Assembly (NCBI RefSeq): GCF_037042905.1
Contig: NC_087257.1
Span: 10,533,501 to 10,597,500 of the forward strand
From: Lytechinus pictus
Lineage: Eukaryota; Echinodermata; Echinoidea; Temnopleuroida; Toxopneustidae
Length of the DNA stretch: 64,000 bases
Reading direction: 5' to 3'
The position numbers and the translations under genes are program-made. Below the pieces are notes generated by a model. That model was given only the letters and a program-made list of their open reading frames with translations. It was not told where the DNA came from and made no database searches. Positions 32,824-45,809 of this stretch are shown here, piece after piece. Positions within the stretch are counted from its first letter, which is position 1. Every line of letters starts with the position of its first letter.

Positions 32824-34097
32824 TTAATCTGATTTAGTTTCCTCCTCTTCATTTTGGTGAGTTTTCAAATGCCTTGAAAGAGTACAACTCTGTGTAAACC
32901 TTTTCTTGCATACTTTACATTCGTATGGCCGTTCACCTGTGTGTGTTCGCATGTGAACAGAAACATTACCAGGATGTGGAAAATGTTTATCACACACGGA
33001 ACATTTGAACGGCTTTTCACCGGTGTGAGAGCGCATATGCGAGGTGAGATGCACCTTCGCCATAAATCTCTTCTGGCAAACCGAGCATTCAAAAGGTCTT
33101 TCTCCTGTGTGATGCCGCATGTGCGTTGTAAGAGCATGTCTTTGCGTGAACCGTTTCTGACATATAGAACATTCAACGGGTTTCTCCCCAGTGTGCGTTA
33201 TCATGTGTCTTTTGACTCCTCTTCTGTCAATGAACTTCTTCTTGCAGACAGGACACTCGTGGTGGCGCTCTCCATTGTGAACTTTCATGTGGTAATGAAG
33301 ACCTGTCGCCTGTGGGAACCGCTTCTCACAAATGCCACACTTGTGCAATTTTTCTCCCGTGTGCGTTACGAAATGACTCTTAAGACTCTCCTTCTGCCCG
33401 AACGTCTTATCGCAGAGTGAACATTTGAAAGGTTTCTCCCCGGTGTGGGTTCGTAAGTGGCGCTCAAGGTGAACACGGTATTTGAATTCCTTGTTGCAAA
33501 AGGAACACTTCCGAACATTCTCCATCGCACTCTCACTGGTACGCACTGTTCCCTTACTGTCTATATGTTCAGACGAGCTTGAATGATTCACCAAGTCACT
33601 TCTTAGATGTTGAGGTGAACTTGATGGACTGAACGTGTTAATACCTCCATTTTGAGACGAGTTTGAATGATTCACGATGTTACTACCTAGTTGTTGGGTT
33701 GAACTTGATGTACTGAACTTGGTACTATCCCCAAGATGTGACGAGTTTAAATGATTCACTATACTACTCAGATGTTGAAGCGAACTTGGTGGACGGACCG
33801 CGTTGATACTACCTCCATGCTGAGACGAGCTTGAATGATTCACGATGTTACTACCTAGTTGTTGGGATGAACATGATGGACTGACCTTGGTACTATCCCC
33901 AAGATGTGACGAGTTTTGATTCAATATGTTACTACTCAGATGTTGAGGTGAACTTGATGGACGGACCGCGTTAATACAACCCTCTGCTCTTAAAACACGG
34001 TTTGCTTCATGGTGACCTTGGTGGCTGGATGATGCCCCTTCCAAGGGTAACTCCCCTGCTATCGATGTCATGCTCTGTCTTATGGTTGCAAATTCAT
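32824..34097 (-). CDS. C2H2 zinc-finger gene copy 3, terminal exon
   Basis: Intact terminal exon; with the 5' exon it gives about 488 residues. It has only 2.5 of the 57-residue Ser/His/Asn-rich repeats (33568-33982), the last half-unit reading GGINTFSPSSSPQHL. All eight C2H2 fingers keep their zinc ligands. Compared with copy 1 it has Val for Ile at helix position 2 of finger 1, a changed finger 3 (EKRFPQATGL) and Met-Ala for Leu-Thr in finger 6. The in-frame codons that run upstream to 34182 are intron; the acceptor is the CGGCAG form and the exon starts at 34097. The role is inferred as sequence-specific DNA binding in the nucleus. Confidence 0.9.
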
Positions 34098-35691
34098 CTG
34101 CCGAAAGAAACGTTTTAACAAAACACAGGAAATAAGAATTAATGCTTTTAAAAACAAATAATTTAGTTTCTAGGGAGAGCAACAGTCAACCGTCTTCCAA
34201 AACAATACTAGGGTTTTTCGCTCCACGAAGCGCAACGGATTCAAGAACATATAAAATGTATTGTCAAATGCCTTTTTGATAATGAACATAAAAGAAGTCG
34301 TTGTCGAAGATTAGTGAATCAAAAAAGCAGTTTCGTCCAGAACTCCGGATAACCGACATAATTATTTGCAACATTTCGTCACCACCGAAACCTAGGATAT
34401 GACAATGCTGTTCCATTTCACCAATTTTTTACAAACACCTCCCAGCTGTTCATTGTCATTTAATGGGCATTTTCAATACATTACTGTGTTCTTGAATTAG
34501 CTGAGCGAAATCTCCATTATGGCTTAATTGAGAACTCAAGCCTACGGAACTTGAAGGACCCATAGAACGCAAGAGTCTAAAAATTTCAGTTTGATAAGGC
34601 ATAAGTTTGATAGATATTAGAGCAAACTGGTTATCTAATATGCCCACTGGTTAACGCTAACTTCGCTAAGGGTACATATTCCTTTCATATACGATTTTAT
34701 TTTCATATAGTACCTCGCATGTCCCTGCCCCCCCCCCCCCCGAAAAAGGGGTTGACGAGCTTAAAGCAAAACAACAAATAACCAAAGAGAGAAATAAATA
34801 TAAAAACTAAGAAAACTAAATCCAGATCAATATCAATTAATTCCCCTCTCACTATACTTTGCGAATTGGATGTAAAACGCAAAAGGACAACAAATCATAT
34901 TCCAGTATAAGAAATCAAATGAAGACTTTTTTTCGATAGCCCGACTCATTGGGGATGACAGTTATGGAACTTAGGACGCATATAGCATTGTTTCCTGTTT
35001 ATTTTTTAATGTTTTTGTTTTGCCTTTCTTTTGTATTTTTTTTTAATCTGATGCGCTCTATTACTTAACTCACTGTACTTCTAACTTGTTTCGGCCTACA
35101 TGGCCCAGGGCAATGCGACGACACGCGACTCAGTTTCAGTTCTACCCTTCCCCTAGATGTGCTTTTCCCCTGGGAGCATCGACTCTCTCCCCCCCCCCCC
35201 CTCTCTCTCCCTCTCTCTCTCTCCCGTCTGTCTCTCTCAATCGATGGAACTCAAATAATATTATTTCGAGCAAGAGTTGCCTATTTTTCATCTCTCAATA
35301 AAAACAACTCAATCGTTTTATAGACATTAAGCTGTTTATCCTATCTCCATTCTACTAATATTCGTATAAATTCTGTGTTGTTCGATTGACCATCGGGATA
35401 TCATATTATGATATAGCTACATCAATTACGGGCATTATCATAATTATCTATTTTAACTGCATATATAAGTGAACCTTTTTGGCAAATATATAAAGTTCGG
35501 GTATAATGAAAGTACGAAGCCTACACGCACTACGAGACTCGACTAACCATAATAATGCCATGTACAATATCTGTGTTTTTTTTTATCAAAGATAAACTTT
35601 AATGAGTTCAATTTTAGCACATTTTTATAATTTTAGCAATTTTTAGTTCAATTCAATCGCTGCTGCTTAACAGAAAACACTATTTAATTAC
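34098..35691 (-). other. Intron of gene copy 3
   Basis: Nearly identical to the intron of copy 1 (4199-5810), including the open frame at 34456-34647 whose translation is unchanged. Poly-C tract at about 34728-34741, CT/C microsatellite at about 35185-35225. Confidence 0.6.
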
Positions 35692-35884
35692 CTTTAACTC
35701 TTGATCGTGCAATGATAGTCTGCAAGTGAAGTTTATCATCTTTCTCGAAGTCGTTTTCAGGGTCCAATTCCTTCATACACGTGTCTTCCAATTCTGCCAT
35801 TGTTGGACAGTAGATCAAGTAGCCGACTTCTTCGGATGGTCGGGGTAGCCCAGCCGAGGCCGCTGCTCTGCTAATGTAGTTCAT
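35692..35884 (-). CDS. C2H2 zinc-finger gene copy 3, 5' coding exon
   Basis: Encodes the same 64 residues as copy 1, MNYISRAAAS...ARSRVK. Donor AAAG/GTAATT at 35692/35691 and acceptor TAATAG before 35894 are intact. The single leftover G joins AT of the next exon to give Asp, so the frame continues. Confidence 0.75.
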
Positions 35885-35894
35885 GTTGGAGATT

Positions 35895-37392
35895 CTATTA
35901 GAAATAAAAAGTACTTCATAAGAACATGTTCACTTCGGAAGAAGACAGATGTAGTAGGTATACCGATGATGGCGAAAACAATGGGCTGGATCTAAATTCA
36001 TGTCAGTTCAGGGTAAATCAAATCTCGTCACTATGTGATCAAAATCATGATCGAGATAGTGTGGTGGTATACCACTTCGCTTATACACACATGGAGATAA
36101 ACTATAGTTCAGAGTAAATTGCACAGATTATATATAAAGTACAAGTCGAGTATGCACATGCGCACGCACCAACGTAAATGGGACATTATTAGGCCACCAA
36201 AAACACAGCAGGCCTATACTAATAGAGAACAAAGAACACATGATAAAGCGAATTGTGGCCGTCGTGCCTGTAATCCTCAAATCTGCTTTCCATTCAGCTG
36301 GGTCTATTATTTTCCATTATATTTGGTAAAAACAAATGAAGTATTTTCTCCCAGGGGTACAATGGTGACTGCGTCTGGGATCCGCCCCCCCCCCCCCCAA
36401 AAAAAAAGCAGCTGTTCACTACTAGTAAGCAAAATGTATCGAGGTAACTCATACACACACCCGTAATAGGAATTCAGATTTTCGTGAAGAGATTTGTTGG
36501 TCCAATGACGTCGACTTAACCGGTTCCTAACAGATAACCGATGTCAAAATACTTTTAGAGAGGACGATGCTCTAAATAAACATAATGAGCTAGCATTAGA
36601 TTCAAACTTCCAATCAAATAACTTTAACAGAAGCGGGGATCGAGTAGGCTTTGATATAAGATTTTTCTTATTTTCTTTATTTTGTTATGAATTGAGTTAT
36701 GCCAAACGAATATAGCAGGGTTCTGAATCATAACAATATGGGTATTCCCACTCATTCAATGAACAAGGTTATGATATAACCTTGTTCTCAGTTACATCTC
36801 CATGTGTGGCAAAATATAAGGGTGGCAATTTTGGCTTATTTTCTCTTTTTCCATGGGACAAATGCTTGTTTTTCTTACAATGTCAGTTTCCATTACAGCT
36901 ATTAATCATATAAATTGGCTCTTATGTAAATTTGATTCTTTAAATTACTTTTTCTTAATTAAAAATAGAGATTGAAAAATGAAATTTTTCTTGCCATATT
37001 ATTACTTTCCACCAATAGAGGGCGTACACAAAAATATGCCCAAAATTCAAGTTTTTGAGCGCTCTGGTGAATACAAAAATTATTCCCAAGTTACTAATGA
37101 AAAATAAATTGCAACTGTATGGAAATTAGTAATTTTGGTCACAAAAGTGATATTTTAATGATTTTTTAAAGTGTGCGCTATGTACATCATTGGCATACCA
37201 TAGTCCTACCTGTAGATTCCCCACAGACAGGATGGTTGCAGTGAACAAGTGGGTATTCCTAACATTCCACTTGGCTTTGACCTTCCATGCGGTACATAAT
37301 AGGCCTATCGATTTTCTGCTCAGGTGATTTTCGAAAGCCCAGCTAAATGCAGTATATACCACTCATTCAATGAACAAGGTTATGATATATAC
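35895..37392. other. Upstream region of gene copy 3, no gene seen
   Basis: Counterpart of 6014-7500 in unit 1 with the same direct repeats of ACTCATTCAATGAACAAGG. Contains a poly-C run (about 36385-36398). No coding sequence recognised. Confidence 0.4.
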
Positions 37393-37395
37393 CAG

Positions 37396-39339
37396 GGGCC
37401 TGTTGCATGAAAGGGTCTTTCGTAGAACCATTCTACGTAAGAACGAGATATCGCTCAACTGTTTCACAAAGCCGATTTGGGCGATACGAAGAATGGTCCT
37501 TGGAAAGACACCTCCAGACATGTCCTACGTAGGCATGATCTTCTTTGCACACCGCCCGCCACCGTCGGCATTGAGATAAAATGCGTTTACGGCAAGCCAC
37601 ACTGACATATCACCTTTAAACATTTTTTGGGGTTGCACACTGATGCATTTTATCTGGGATGGCGCCAATTTATTTTTTATATGGGGGCTAGTTGTCATCA
37701 ATTTCAGGTCGTCTTTTTGCACGGCAAGACGACCAAAAACAGATGTCATTTTAACTTCTCCGGGCATTATGTCCGGGGGTAATGTAGGCCCAAATATTTT
37801 TTTAATATGTTTTCTTTAATCTCCGTCCTATCCCCACACCATTTCCATTAATTTTTTTTTTAATATTGAATGCGGCGGCACTATCTCTCTGACCCCTCAT
37901 GCTTTCTCATTATAGATAATTAAACAACATAAAATAAATTTCTTTAAAAGAAATTATGTAAAGTAAAAAACGTGTTTATAACGTTCAGCAAAAAAAAACA
38001 CGATACCTAACTAAAATGTTAAACATGAAAAATCATTCATTTATTTCATTTTCATTTTTTTTTTTTGCTGAGATTAATTTTAATCAATGAAAATTAATTG
38101 TCGGATTTGGGCTAGCTTGAGATGTGAAACAGTGAAACAAAACAAAAAATCTGCAGTAACAAAATAGCTAATGGAATTTAAGATACAGATTAGGCCTATA
38201 GCTGCAGCTTACGAATCCATCACAATTATTACAAATGAAGATAAGCTAGTTCATGAAAGAAAAAAATATGGAAAGTCCATACGACTGAGAGGTGCATTTT
38301 AAATCGTAGGGTAGGCCCCTTTCGGCCCCTATGTAATGTTAAAGCAATAACGTAGTCGCTACTCCTCAACTTTGAAATGTTAAATATATATTTTTTATAT
38401 TCTTAAACCTTATATTCTTATATAAGCTTCCATAAATTAAGTAATCAACTTTAAAGATGACCAACGTTTATGATCATTGTAATATTTAGCATTATTTCTG
38501 TAAATAGTATTTTTTCCATTGCGGATTGAAACACTACTTTATCCACTTGGACATGTTTGCAGCAATTTTCATGTTTTCCTTGTCTTCGGTTACTCATCAT
38601 GCAACTGAGGTATGTTTAAATACTCTAAACACTCACATTTGTATTTCTTGCGTTATATCTGACAAATAAAATAAATAAATTAGATTTTTCACATGCAGCC
38701 TCTCATATTTTCCTTTTTAGTCTCATACAATCAGACACTGTTGATTTTGTTTACTCCATTCATTCAAACCCTATTTTTACCTCAACAGATAACATATTAA
38801 CGCATAATTTGCAAAATTATCATTATATATATGTATTCTAAAAAAATCAGTATATTGAACTAATAAAATGTCGAAATTACTTAGTTAAATCAATTTTTAT
38901 GTCGGACAAGGGTCTCTTTCGTTGAAATGTCAATGAAAGGTGTCTCTAAAAGGACACCGTGTTCTATATAAGGGAAATAATGAAAATTTCGATTTTATCC
39001 AGTTATGTTTGTGAATCTTGAAAGTTTTTTCTCTTTTTACCTCATAAAGTACGCTCCATACATCAATTCTACAATCAGTAATAAATAAAACATTATTTGA
39101 TCCCCTTTTATTGAAATATATGATTTTATGAAAAGTCGTCATTCCGAAATAAAAGGTTCAGGTGACGATGAAGACTAAATATTTTTCCGATACTATCGAT
39201 ATCAAACGATGTCGCGGACTTGAAAGACAAAGTTGCCTTCGTGAAACGGAAAGCGCTGATTTGTCGCCAAGCTTCCTATCTCGGAAGAATGGTCCTAGGA
39301 CGTTCCTACGTATCGCTCATCTCGTCATGCAACAGGCCC
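37396..39339. mobile_element. CAG-type non-autonomous DNA element (GGGCCTGTTGC ends)
   Basis: 1944 bp with perfect inverted ends GGGCCTGTTGCATGA, flanked by CAG (37393-37395, 39340-39342). The other units read TACCAGTTTCGAATT, the empty site. Beyond the perfect part, both ends carry related words (GGACCATTCTTC, CGTAGGAACG, AGCGATAC). The interior is very AT-rich with no transposase. The 3-bp duplication suggests the PIF/Harbinger-related group, but its CAG target is not the usual TAA/TTA. Confidence 0.85.
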
Positions 39340-39342
39340 CAG

Positions 39343-41604
39343 TTTCGAATTAATCAAGTTGATTAAATGAATTGCAATGATTGAATGATATGTAAATAGG
39401 ACACCACACCATTTTCTCAAATTTTATTACCACTATGTTTTTTTGTACCAGAGCCGACCAAAGAAAAATTATATTCTTACAAAAATTCAGTTTTTTAGGG
39501 TGTCCCCATCAATCCGATCATTTTGCGCGCATTTTAATGATCTGTCTTCGATACGATGGATTTTGCTTGTGTCTATAATTTGCGCGTATTTTTTTCCTTG
39601 TTTTATCTTTCTACTTTTGCGCTTAAAAACTGTATGAAATAGTACACTCACATTTTGTCGGTCCTTGCTTGAATTCAGGTGTCTCGATAACGATGAACCT
39701 TACGTGTTCAAGTACATAGCTCGCGGCAATTGAGCAGCATCGTGTCCCTCTGTACGCGTATATTTATGGGCCCATCGAAGTTGAAAAGAAAGAGCGCCAA
39801 AACGGATCCATCAATAATATGGCAGAACATAACAGGACTCCGCAAGTACAGTATAGTAGTACTAGTAGACAATGCCTGTAAGCAGATAAAGGACGAGGAT
39901 ATTGCATTTTTTTTGTCCTCTACTAATTATAGAAGACTTCCTGTCTATACACACCGACTTACATGGGCGGAAATCCCAGGGGGACCAGGGGGGACGCGTC
40001 CCCTATACCAAAAATAGTAGGGGGACACAATATCAAATGTCCCCCTTACTATTTTTGGTATTTTATGATGGAGAAAAATACATAATAGTAATAGAAATAA
40101 TAATAGTTCTTGTATAGCGCATAACACATTTAAGTGAAAACCTTTTTTTGCTTGTCAATTTTTTATTAGATAAAATGACCTTACATTTTGGGTGATTACC
40201 TCTTTTTTTTGCTTCCAGTTTCCAGCCAACGAGTGTATATACACCTAATGGACCGACATGCCCTTGCGTACCTACGGGGGGGGGGGGGACAGGGCGGCAG
40301 TCTGCCCCCCTGACGAGTCACAACCCATGCAAAGGACGTATCCCTGCCCCCCTGATGAGCTTGAAGACATTTTTGCCCCCCCCCAACTGACGAGCTTGAA
40401 GAGCTTTTTGCCCCCCCCCCCCCGACGAGCTTGAAGACCTTTTTTTTGCTTGTCAATTTTTTGGCGGACGGTTTTGCCCCCCCCCCCCCCAGTGGAAAAT
40501 CCTAGGTACAATACTGCCGACATGTACATGTAATCTAAATCTAGTACAATTATGCTAGGCGGATTCACGGCCCCCCCCCCCCTCCCACGGCATGAAAAAA
40601 CATTTGTAGTGAAAAATATCGAGCATACGTATACGCAGGTGAGGACCTTATTTCTCGTCAAATTTTCTGAAGAACTTTGACCCCCTTATGGAAACTTCTT
40701 GATCTGCCCTGCAAACGCAGGTGGCAGTATCAATAGACCAGTTCGTAGTTACTTCTGGGATAATTTTGGTCAAATGACCTTTCATTTATTTCATTAAGAT
40801 AGGTAGATTTAAAAGCAAGATATTACGTATGCATGCCTTACATAGCGGGATGAAGAAAATGAATAGACCAGGTGACTAGAATAGCACATAAATGAACACT
40901 CTATGAAGTTATTTGTTGCATTTCTACTTTGAATGCATACTAGAGGATGTTGTACAATGTACTTGGCAAACTGTGAAATATACCAGTCATTCGTGGACGC
41001 ATTTTTTTGTGGATGTGAATGAAAAACACAATTCAAAAGAATATATGAATAATCAAGACATCGAATTTGCTGCTTATCTCATTAAATTTTAAACCACCAT
41101 GTCACTTTAGTACAAATGACCTTCCTCTGATCATGCGCAGAATCTTCTGATCATGCGCAGAGTGGAACTACGAACTGGGCGCTTATTACACTCTATTCGA
41201 GTTAGAGAATTATTCCGAATTGGTTCGGAAGGGCGTGACATCGGGTTGAAAATCACTGAGTCAAAGTGGCATGGGGGAGACGAGTCACTTTGACTTGAAG
41301 CAGAGTCATATGACTCTCAACTGGCATCATTCCGATATAAGAATGTATAGTATATGCCTATAAAGGCCTATGTGAGACCGGCAATAAATGTATTAATGTA
41401 TCATTTAACTGTTTAGGAATAGGGGGAGACCGGGGAGAAACTGAATGGGACATGGGGAGAAATGAGACACTCTTGTAACTTGAAAAAAAAAAATCAGCCA
41501 ATCAGCAAGCCGGTTACATCATTAGTAAAAAAAAAAAAGGTGTACCTATATAATATACAGACATAGCTCTAAACAGGTTTATCAGTATCCTCTACAGCTC
41601 TATA
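39343..41604. other. Spacer with G/C-homopolymer cluster, unit 3
   Basis: Counterpart of 7500-10200 in unit 1 without the retroposon of 7718-8123. It contains the homopolymer cluster (about 39965-40585), with the 20-bp-stem hairpin near 40005-40060, and the left half of the GGGGAAATGGGACA element (from about 41418). No gene. Confidence 0.5.
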
Positions 41605-42797
41605 TACACAGTGGCGTAACTACGGGGGGCATGGGGGGGCACGTGCTCCCCCCCCCCCCCTATCGGCTGGCCAAAAAAAAAAAAAAGGGGGGGGGGGGAA
41701 AGGAGAAAAAGAGGGAGAAAGGAAGAGAAACGTAGTGGGAAAGAAGAAATTATTGTTCATTAAAATGTTATATTATAATTATGTTTTGTTATATTACATA
41801 AGAAACTTTTTTTTTCATTACTTTATATGAAACATAATTTGCTCAGGGCCTATGTCTTCATTGTTCCTGGTGCTCGCATTGTCTGTTTAACGAGATTTAT
41901 CATCCTGTTGTACTCAAACCTCCCAATTTCAAGTCAATATAAGCCAAATATATTTCTCGCACTTCGAGTTATTATTGTTTTATATAGTGACATAATTATG
42001 CTTCGTTTTCATGACTACTTAAAGTGATCGCCCCATTATAAGGTCTTAATATTAAACATTTCTTGTCCGTGCTTACGTTTGCATCAGTGGATTGGTGAGA
42101 TGTGTCTGCTCTTCATGAATTCCTAAAATCAGTCCTTAAAATGTCCCTTTTTCTGATCTGAATACCAACAATTTTCAGCTCGCGCTTCGCGCTCACACAA
42201 TTTGCTTAGTAAAATACGTATGGTCTTAGTGCATTCCTACAAAAAAGCCTTAAAATGCCCCTCTTTAGGTCTGAATTTCTTTAATTTTCCCTTCTAAAGT
42301 CCTTGCAATACTCGATTAAGGAGATGCGGATGATAATCATGATTACAATGAGTGCAATTGCTTCATGTGTTTAGATGTACAAAATCAGCAAGCGCTTGGT
42401 ACTCGAATAAGATGACTATGGTGATTGGTGAGATATGTATACTCCTAATGGATTCCTAAAATATAGTCCTTAAAATGTCCCTGTTTGGGGTCAATATATA
42501 CACAAATTTCAGCTCGCGCTTCGCGCTCGCATTGTTTGTTTAGCGAGACAGGTACGAATCATCATAACAAAAATTTGCTTATAATGTCCCTTTTTTAGGT
42601 CTGAATATCAAAAATTTTCAGCTCGCGCTTCGCGCTCGCATTATTTAATCAGTGGGATACATATTTGTTTTATGGCACTGTCCTTAAAATGTCTCTATTA
42701 GGTCAGTAAACCTGGCAACTGAGCGCACTCACTAAGTGACTCAAAATTTTTCTGGTGCCCCCCCCCCCCCAATGCCGTGACCCACGGTACGCCACTG
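41605..42797. mobile_element. hAT-like non-autonomous element, unit 3
   Basis: Same family as 11177-12352: ends CAGTGGCGTAACTACGG and CGGTACGCCACTG, G/C runs, and about 115-bp internal repeats with GCTCGCGCTTCGCGCTCGC. It is inserted at a different site, inside the GGGGAAATGGGACA element. Flanks GCTCTATA (41597-41604) and GCTCTACA (42798-42805) are an 8-bp duplication with one change; the empty site in units 1 and 4 reads GCTCTACATG. Confidence 0.83.
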
Positions 42798-42805
42798 GCT
42801 CTACA

Positions 42806-43344
42806 TGTAAGTTATAAACGAGTTTCTTTTGATATCCCTTCTTAGATGCTTTTTCATCGTTCTTGTGAGTAAAATAAAGTATATCACATAGATATGGTAG
42901 GTCCTATATTATGCTATTTAGTAAGTTAATAAATGTGCAAACTTCTGAAGATAAAATTGTTTGATAAAAGACAGGTTAGAAACCGTGACTGCCGTTTGAT
43001 TTTATTTTTTTATTATTACTAAGGGGGAAATGTCCCATTTCCCCCATGCACATGTAAGTTCTACTTCAACACCTCCCCTCTTATAAAGGGGACTCATAAC
43101 ATCGTAAAGCTGAAGTCATTTGTACGTACCGAAACAAAATGGAACTAATATAGTACACAATATCATCTTCTTTTTATCAAGTGACTTACATCATAAATCT
43201 GAAAATGAACGAATGCTCTGGGTCATCGGGCAATGATTCTTTTCGGTATAAACTGCCCAAATATGTTACTATAAACTAATTTATTGTCGGCAGTTGGATA
43301 TCTTCAATGGCCTATATGCAAGATCTATACCCTCATCTGAACTC
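42806..43344. other. Spacer, no gene seen
   Basis: Right part of the GGGGAAATGGGACA element (to about 43044), then AT-rich sequence matching 10470-10743 of unit 1 and running into the LINE, here with the empty hAT site (GATCTATACCCTC). Confidence 0.4.
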
Positions 43345-45100
43345 TAATATTTGTTATCACTTTGCAAATTTCATGGGCTTTCGACATTATATCTGCTGAT
43401 AGTCCTATACCAATATCACAAGGGACCGATAAGGCTGTAAGAGAGTATGTTTCTAAGCAATTGATTCAGATGAAAGACCAGATGTCGTCATCGGTAGAGT
43501 CATTAACCTCACCTACACAATTAAAGCAACATTAATCAACTGAATGAAAGCCCATCTCATTCCATGGAGGTCACTGTCCCGAACGTCGAAGTAAACAACA
43601 GATACGATACTCTACTGCTTGATAACACTGATGATGAAGTAGAAGAAACAATCGCCATTGTAAAGAGATCTTGCGAGCAATTGGCAGATTACAGGCTGAA
43701 GAAAGAAATTGACTTCATATGCTAGCAAAGACAGTTGAGAATGAAAGAAGGAAGCTACAACAATGTGATGTTCTCACAATAGGAGATTCAATGATAAAGC
43801 CTCTTAATCCATCTACGATGTCCCCAACAAAGATAATTAATTGTAAGACCCTTCCAGGTGCAAAATAGAAGATTTGTTTGAACCAACAAAGAATATGGTT
43901 GAAAAGACCAAGGAGATAGGTGATATCTCCTTGAAAAGACCCTGCATAAAGAGGTCATCATACATGTTGGATCAAATAATCTGACAGCGACTGACTCGAT
44001 TTCTACTGAAAAGAAAATAGAGTAACTGGCCCTTTAAGTCCAAGGTGAATGCACTTCAGTAGATGCAATGTCGATTAGTTCCATCATCATAAGCATCAGC
44101 ATTTTTGCAATGATGGCATACAACTCAGACCTGAAAGAGATAGGCCTATATAATATAATAAACCAGATGGTGATCGAAATTGCGAATCTTCCAGACGATC
44201 TCAGACGATAATTAACAAGGCACGAGAATCGTAAAACTTTATCTTCCGCCTAGTATATGCTTCCAGACATCCCTTATCATCATCCCAGCATCCCATCTCC
44301 ATGACAATGCAGAACCCACATCTGCAACTTGCCATAGATGTATCAAATTAACCTAAACTACAGTATATGGAATCACAAAATGAGTTATGCGCATGTTACC
44401 TCCTTCCTTAACTACTCTGGATGCTTTTATTGCGGAGAAACAAATCACAAGTACCCAAACTGCCACTCCGGATAAAAAAAATCAAGTGCTACCTTTGTAA
44501 TGAGCTTGGTCACAAACGTGAATTCTGCAAGAATATAAACTACAACTATTACTAAAAATCTGGCCAGGAAGGCTGTGCCGATAAAGATGCGCAGAACAAA
44601 CACTTTCCAATTAAACAACTTAAGAAAAAACAATAAACACTCGAGACTCTAAAAACTTGAAAGTAGCGCATTTCAATTCGCAGTTTGTTTGATAAACTAG
44701 ATGAAATCAATTTTAATTTGAAAACTATGGATATTGATGTATTATGTCTATCAGAGACATGGTTGAACAAGAATATTACTAGTGAAATTGTGAAAATTCA
44801 AGGATACTCCCTCTACGTGATAGATGATGACCGTCGAGGCGGCGGTGTCCGTGTATCTATGTAAAGAGTACCCTAACATACATCGAAAGAGATGATCTTA
44901 GTGACAGTTCTTTAGAAGTAATCTGACTAGAAATTAAGGCCTGAAATTAGCAAAATTACTAATCTGTTGTATATATAGACCTCCAGGCACAAATGCAGCT
45001 TATTTTGAGAAAATTAAAGCACTTTGAAAAAGGCAAATAACACAAATATGGAATTACTTATTCTTGCATGGTGACTTGAATGTTAATTCATAATCCTATT
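43345..45100 (+). mobile_element. CR1-type LINE remnant, unit 3
   Basis: The most continuous copy, without the TTAA insertion. It keeps the esterase GDSM motif (near 43785), IIHVGSNNL with one change (near 43965), NDGIQLRPE (near 44110), both CCHC knuckles (about 44410-44530) and the endonuclease start with NIRSL, ETWLN, YRPPG and GDLNVNS (about 44670-45090). Several frameshifts and stops prevent function. No reverse transcriptase follows. Confidence 0.8.
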
Positions 45101-45252
45101 CATTGATATTGAGAATCTGTTCTTGTTAACGCAATTGGTCACTTTTGGCTCTGTATAGCCCCACTCCCCCTCGACAGTTCCGCAGCCCCTCATTGGCTCG
45201 ATCTTTACACTATATAGTTTTACTTCTGTTAATAAACATAAATAGCCATGCG

Positions 45253-45417
45253 GTCGTTCTTTATAATACAGCATTGTGCATAACGGTTTGTCCATTGTGC
45301 AAACTACTAATTAGCCAGCTCCGTATTTGCTAATTGCCATTTCCTGTACATACTGATGGAGAGTGTATACTAGCTTTACAATGTGAAATTAATTGAGGAC
45401 GAGTTCAATTAAGGGAC
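45253..45417 (-). repeat. Inverted duplication, left arm (unit 3 only)
   Basis: 165 bp that are the reverse complement of 45645-45809 with about four differences, separated by a 227-bp spacer. Units 1 and 4 have instead a short GC-rich segment between the same outer words (CGGTCG on the left and GGGAC on the right), both of which match the ends of the inverted copy. It has thus replaced the left end of the GC-rich foldback. Confidence 0.9.
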
Positions 45418-45644
45418 GTGCCCTCCCCCCCCCTAAATTTTAGGTGGGGGTACGGTCCCCCCTTAAATTTTTAGTTGATGACCTTTTTTTTTTTTTTTTT
45501 TTTTTTTTTTGCTTGTCAAAATTTTTTTTGTTGTCCCCCTAAAATTTTTGGCTTCCGCCGCCAATGATTAATACTAGCCGAATGATATCATTTTTGTTTC
45601 ATTCCTTAACGCACCATCTCTATGTATGTTGCATCCGTGTATAT

Positions 45645-45809
45645 GTCCCTTAATTGAACTCGTCCTCAATTAATTTCACATTGTAAAGCTAGTATACACT
45701 CTCCATCAGTATGTTCAGGAAATGGCAATTAGCAAATACGGAGCAGGCTAATTAGTAGTTTGCACAATGGACAAACCGTTATGCACAATGCTGTATAATA
45801 AAGAACGAC
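45645..45809 (+). repeat. Inverted duplication, right (source) arm
   Basis: This arm is in the normal place and is also found in units 1 and 4 (for example 15265-15429), so it is the source of the inverted copy at 45253-45417. Confidence 0.9.
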
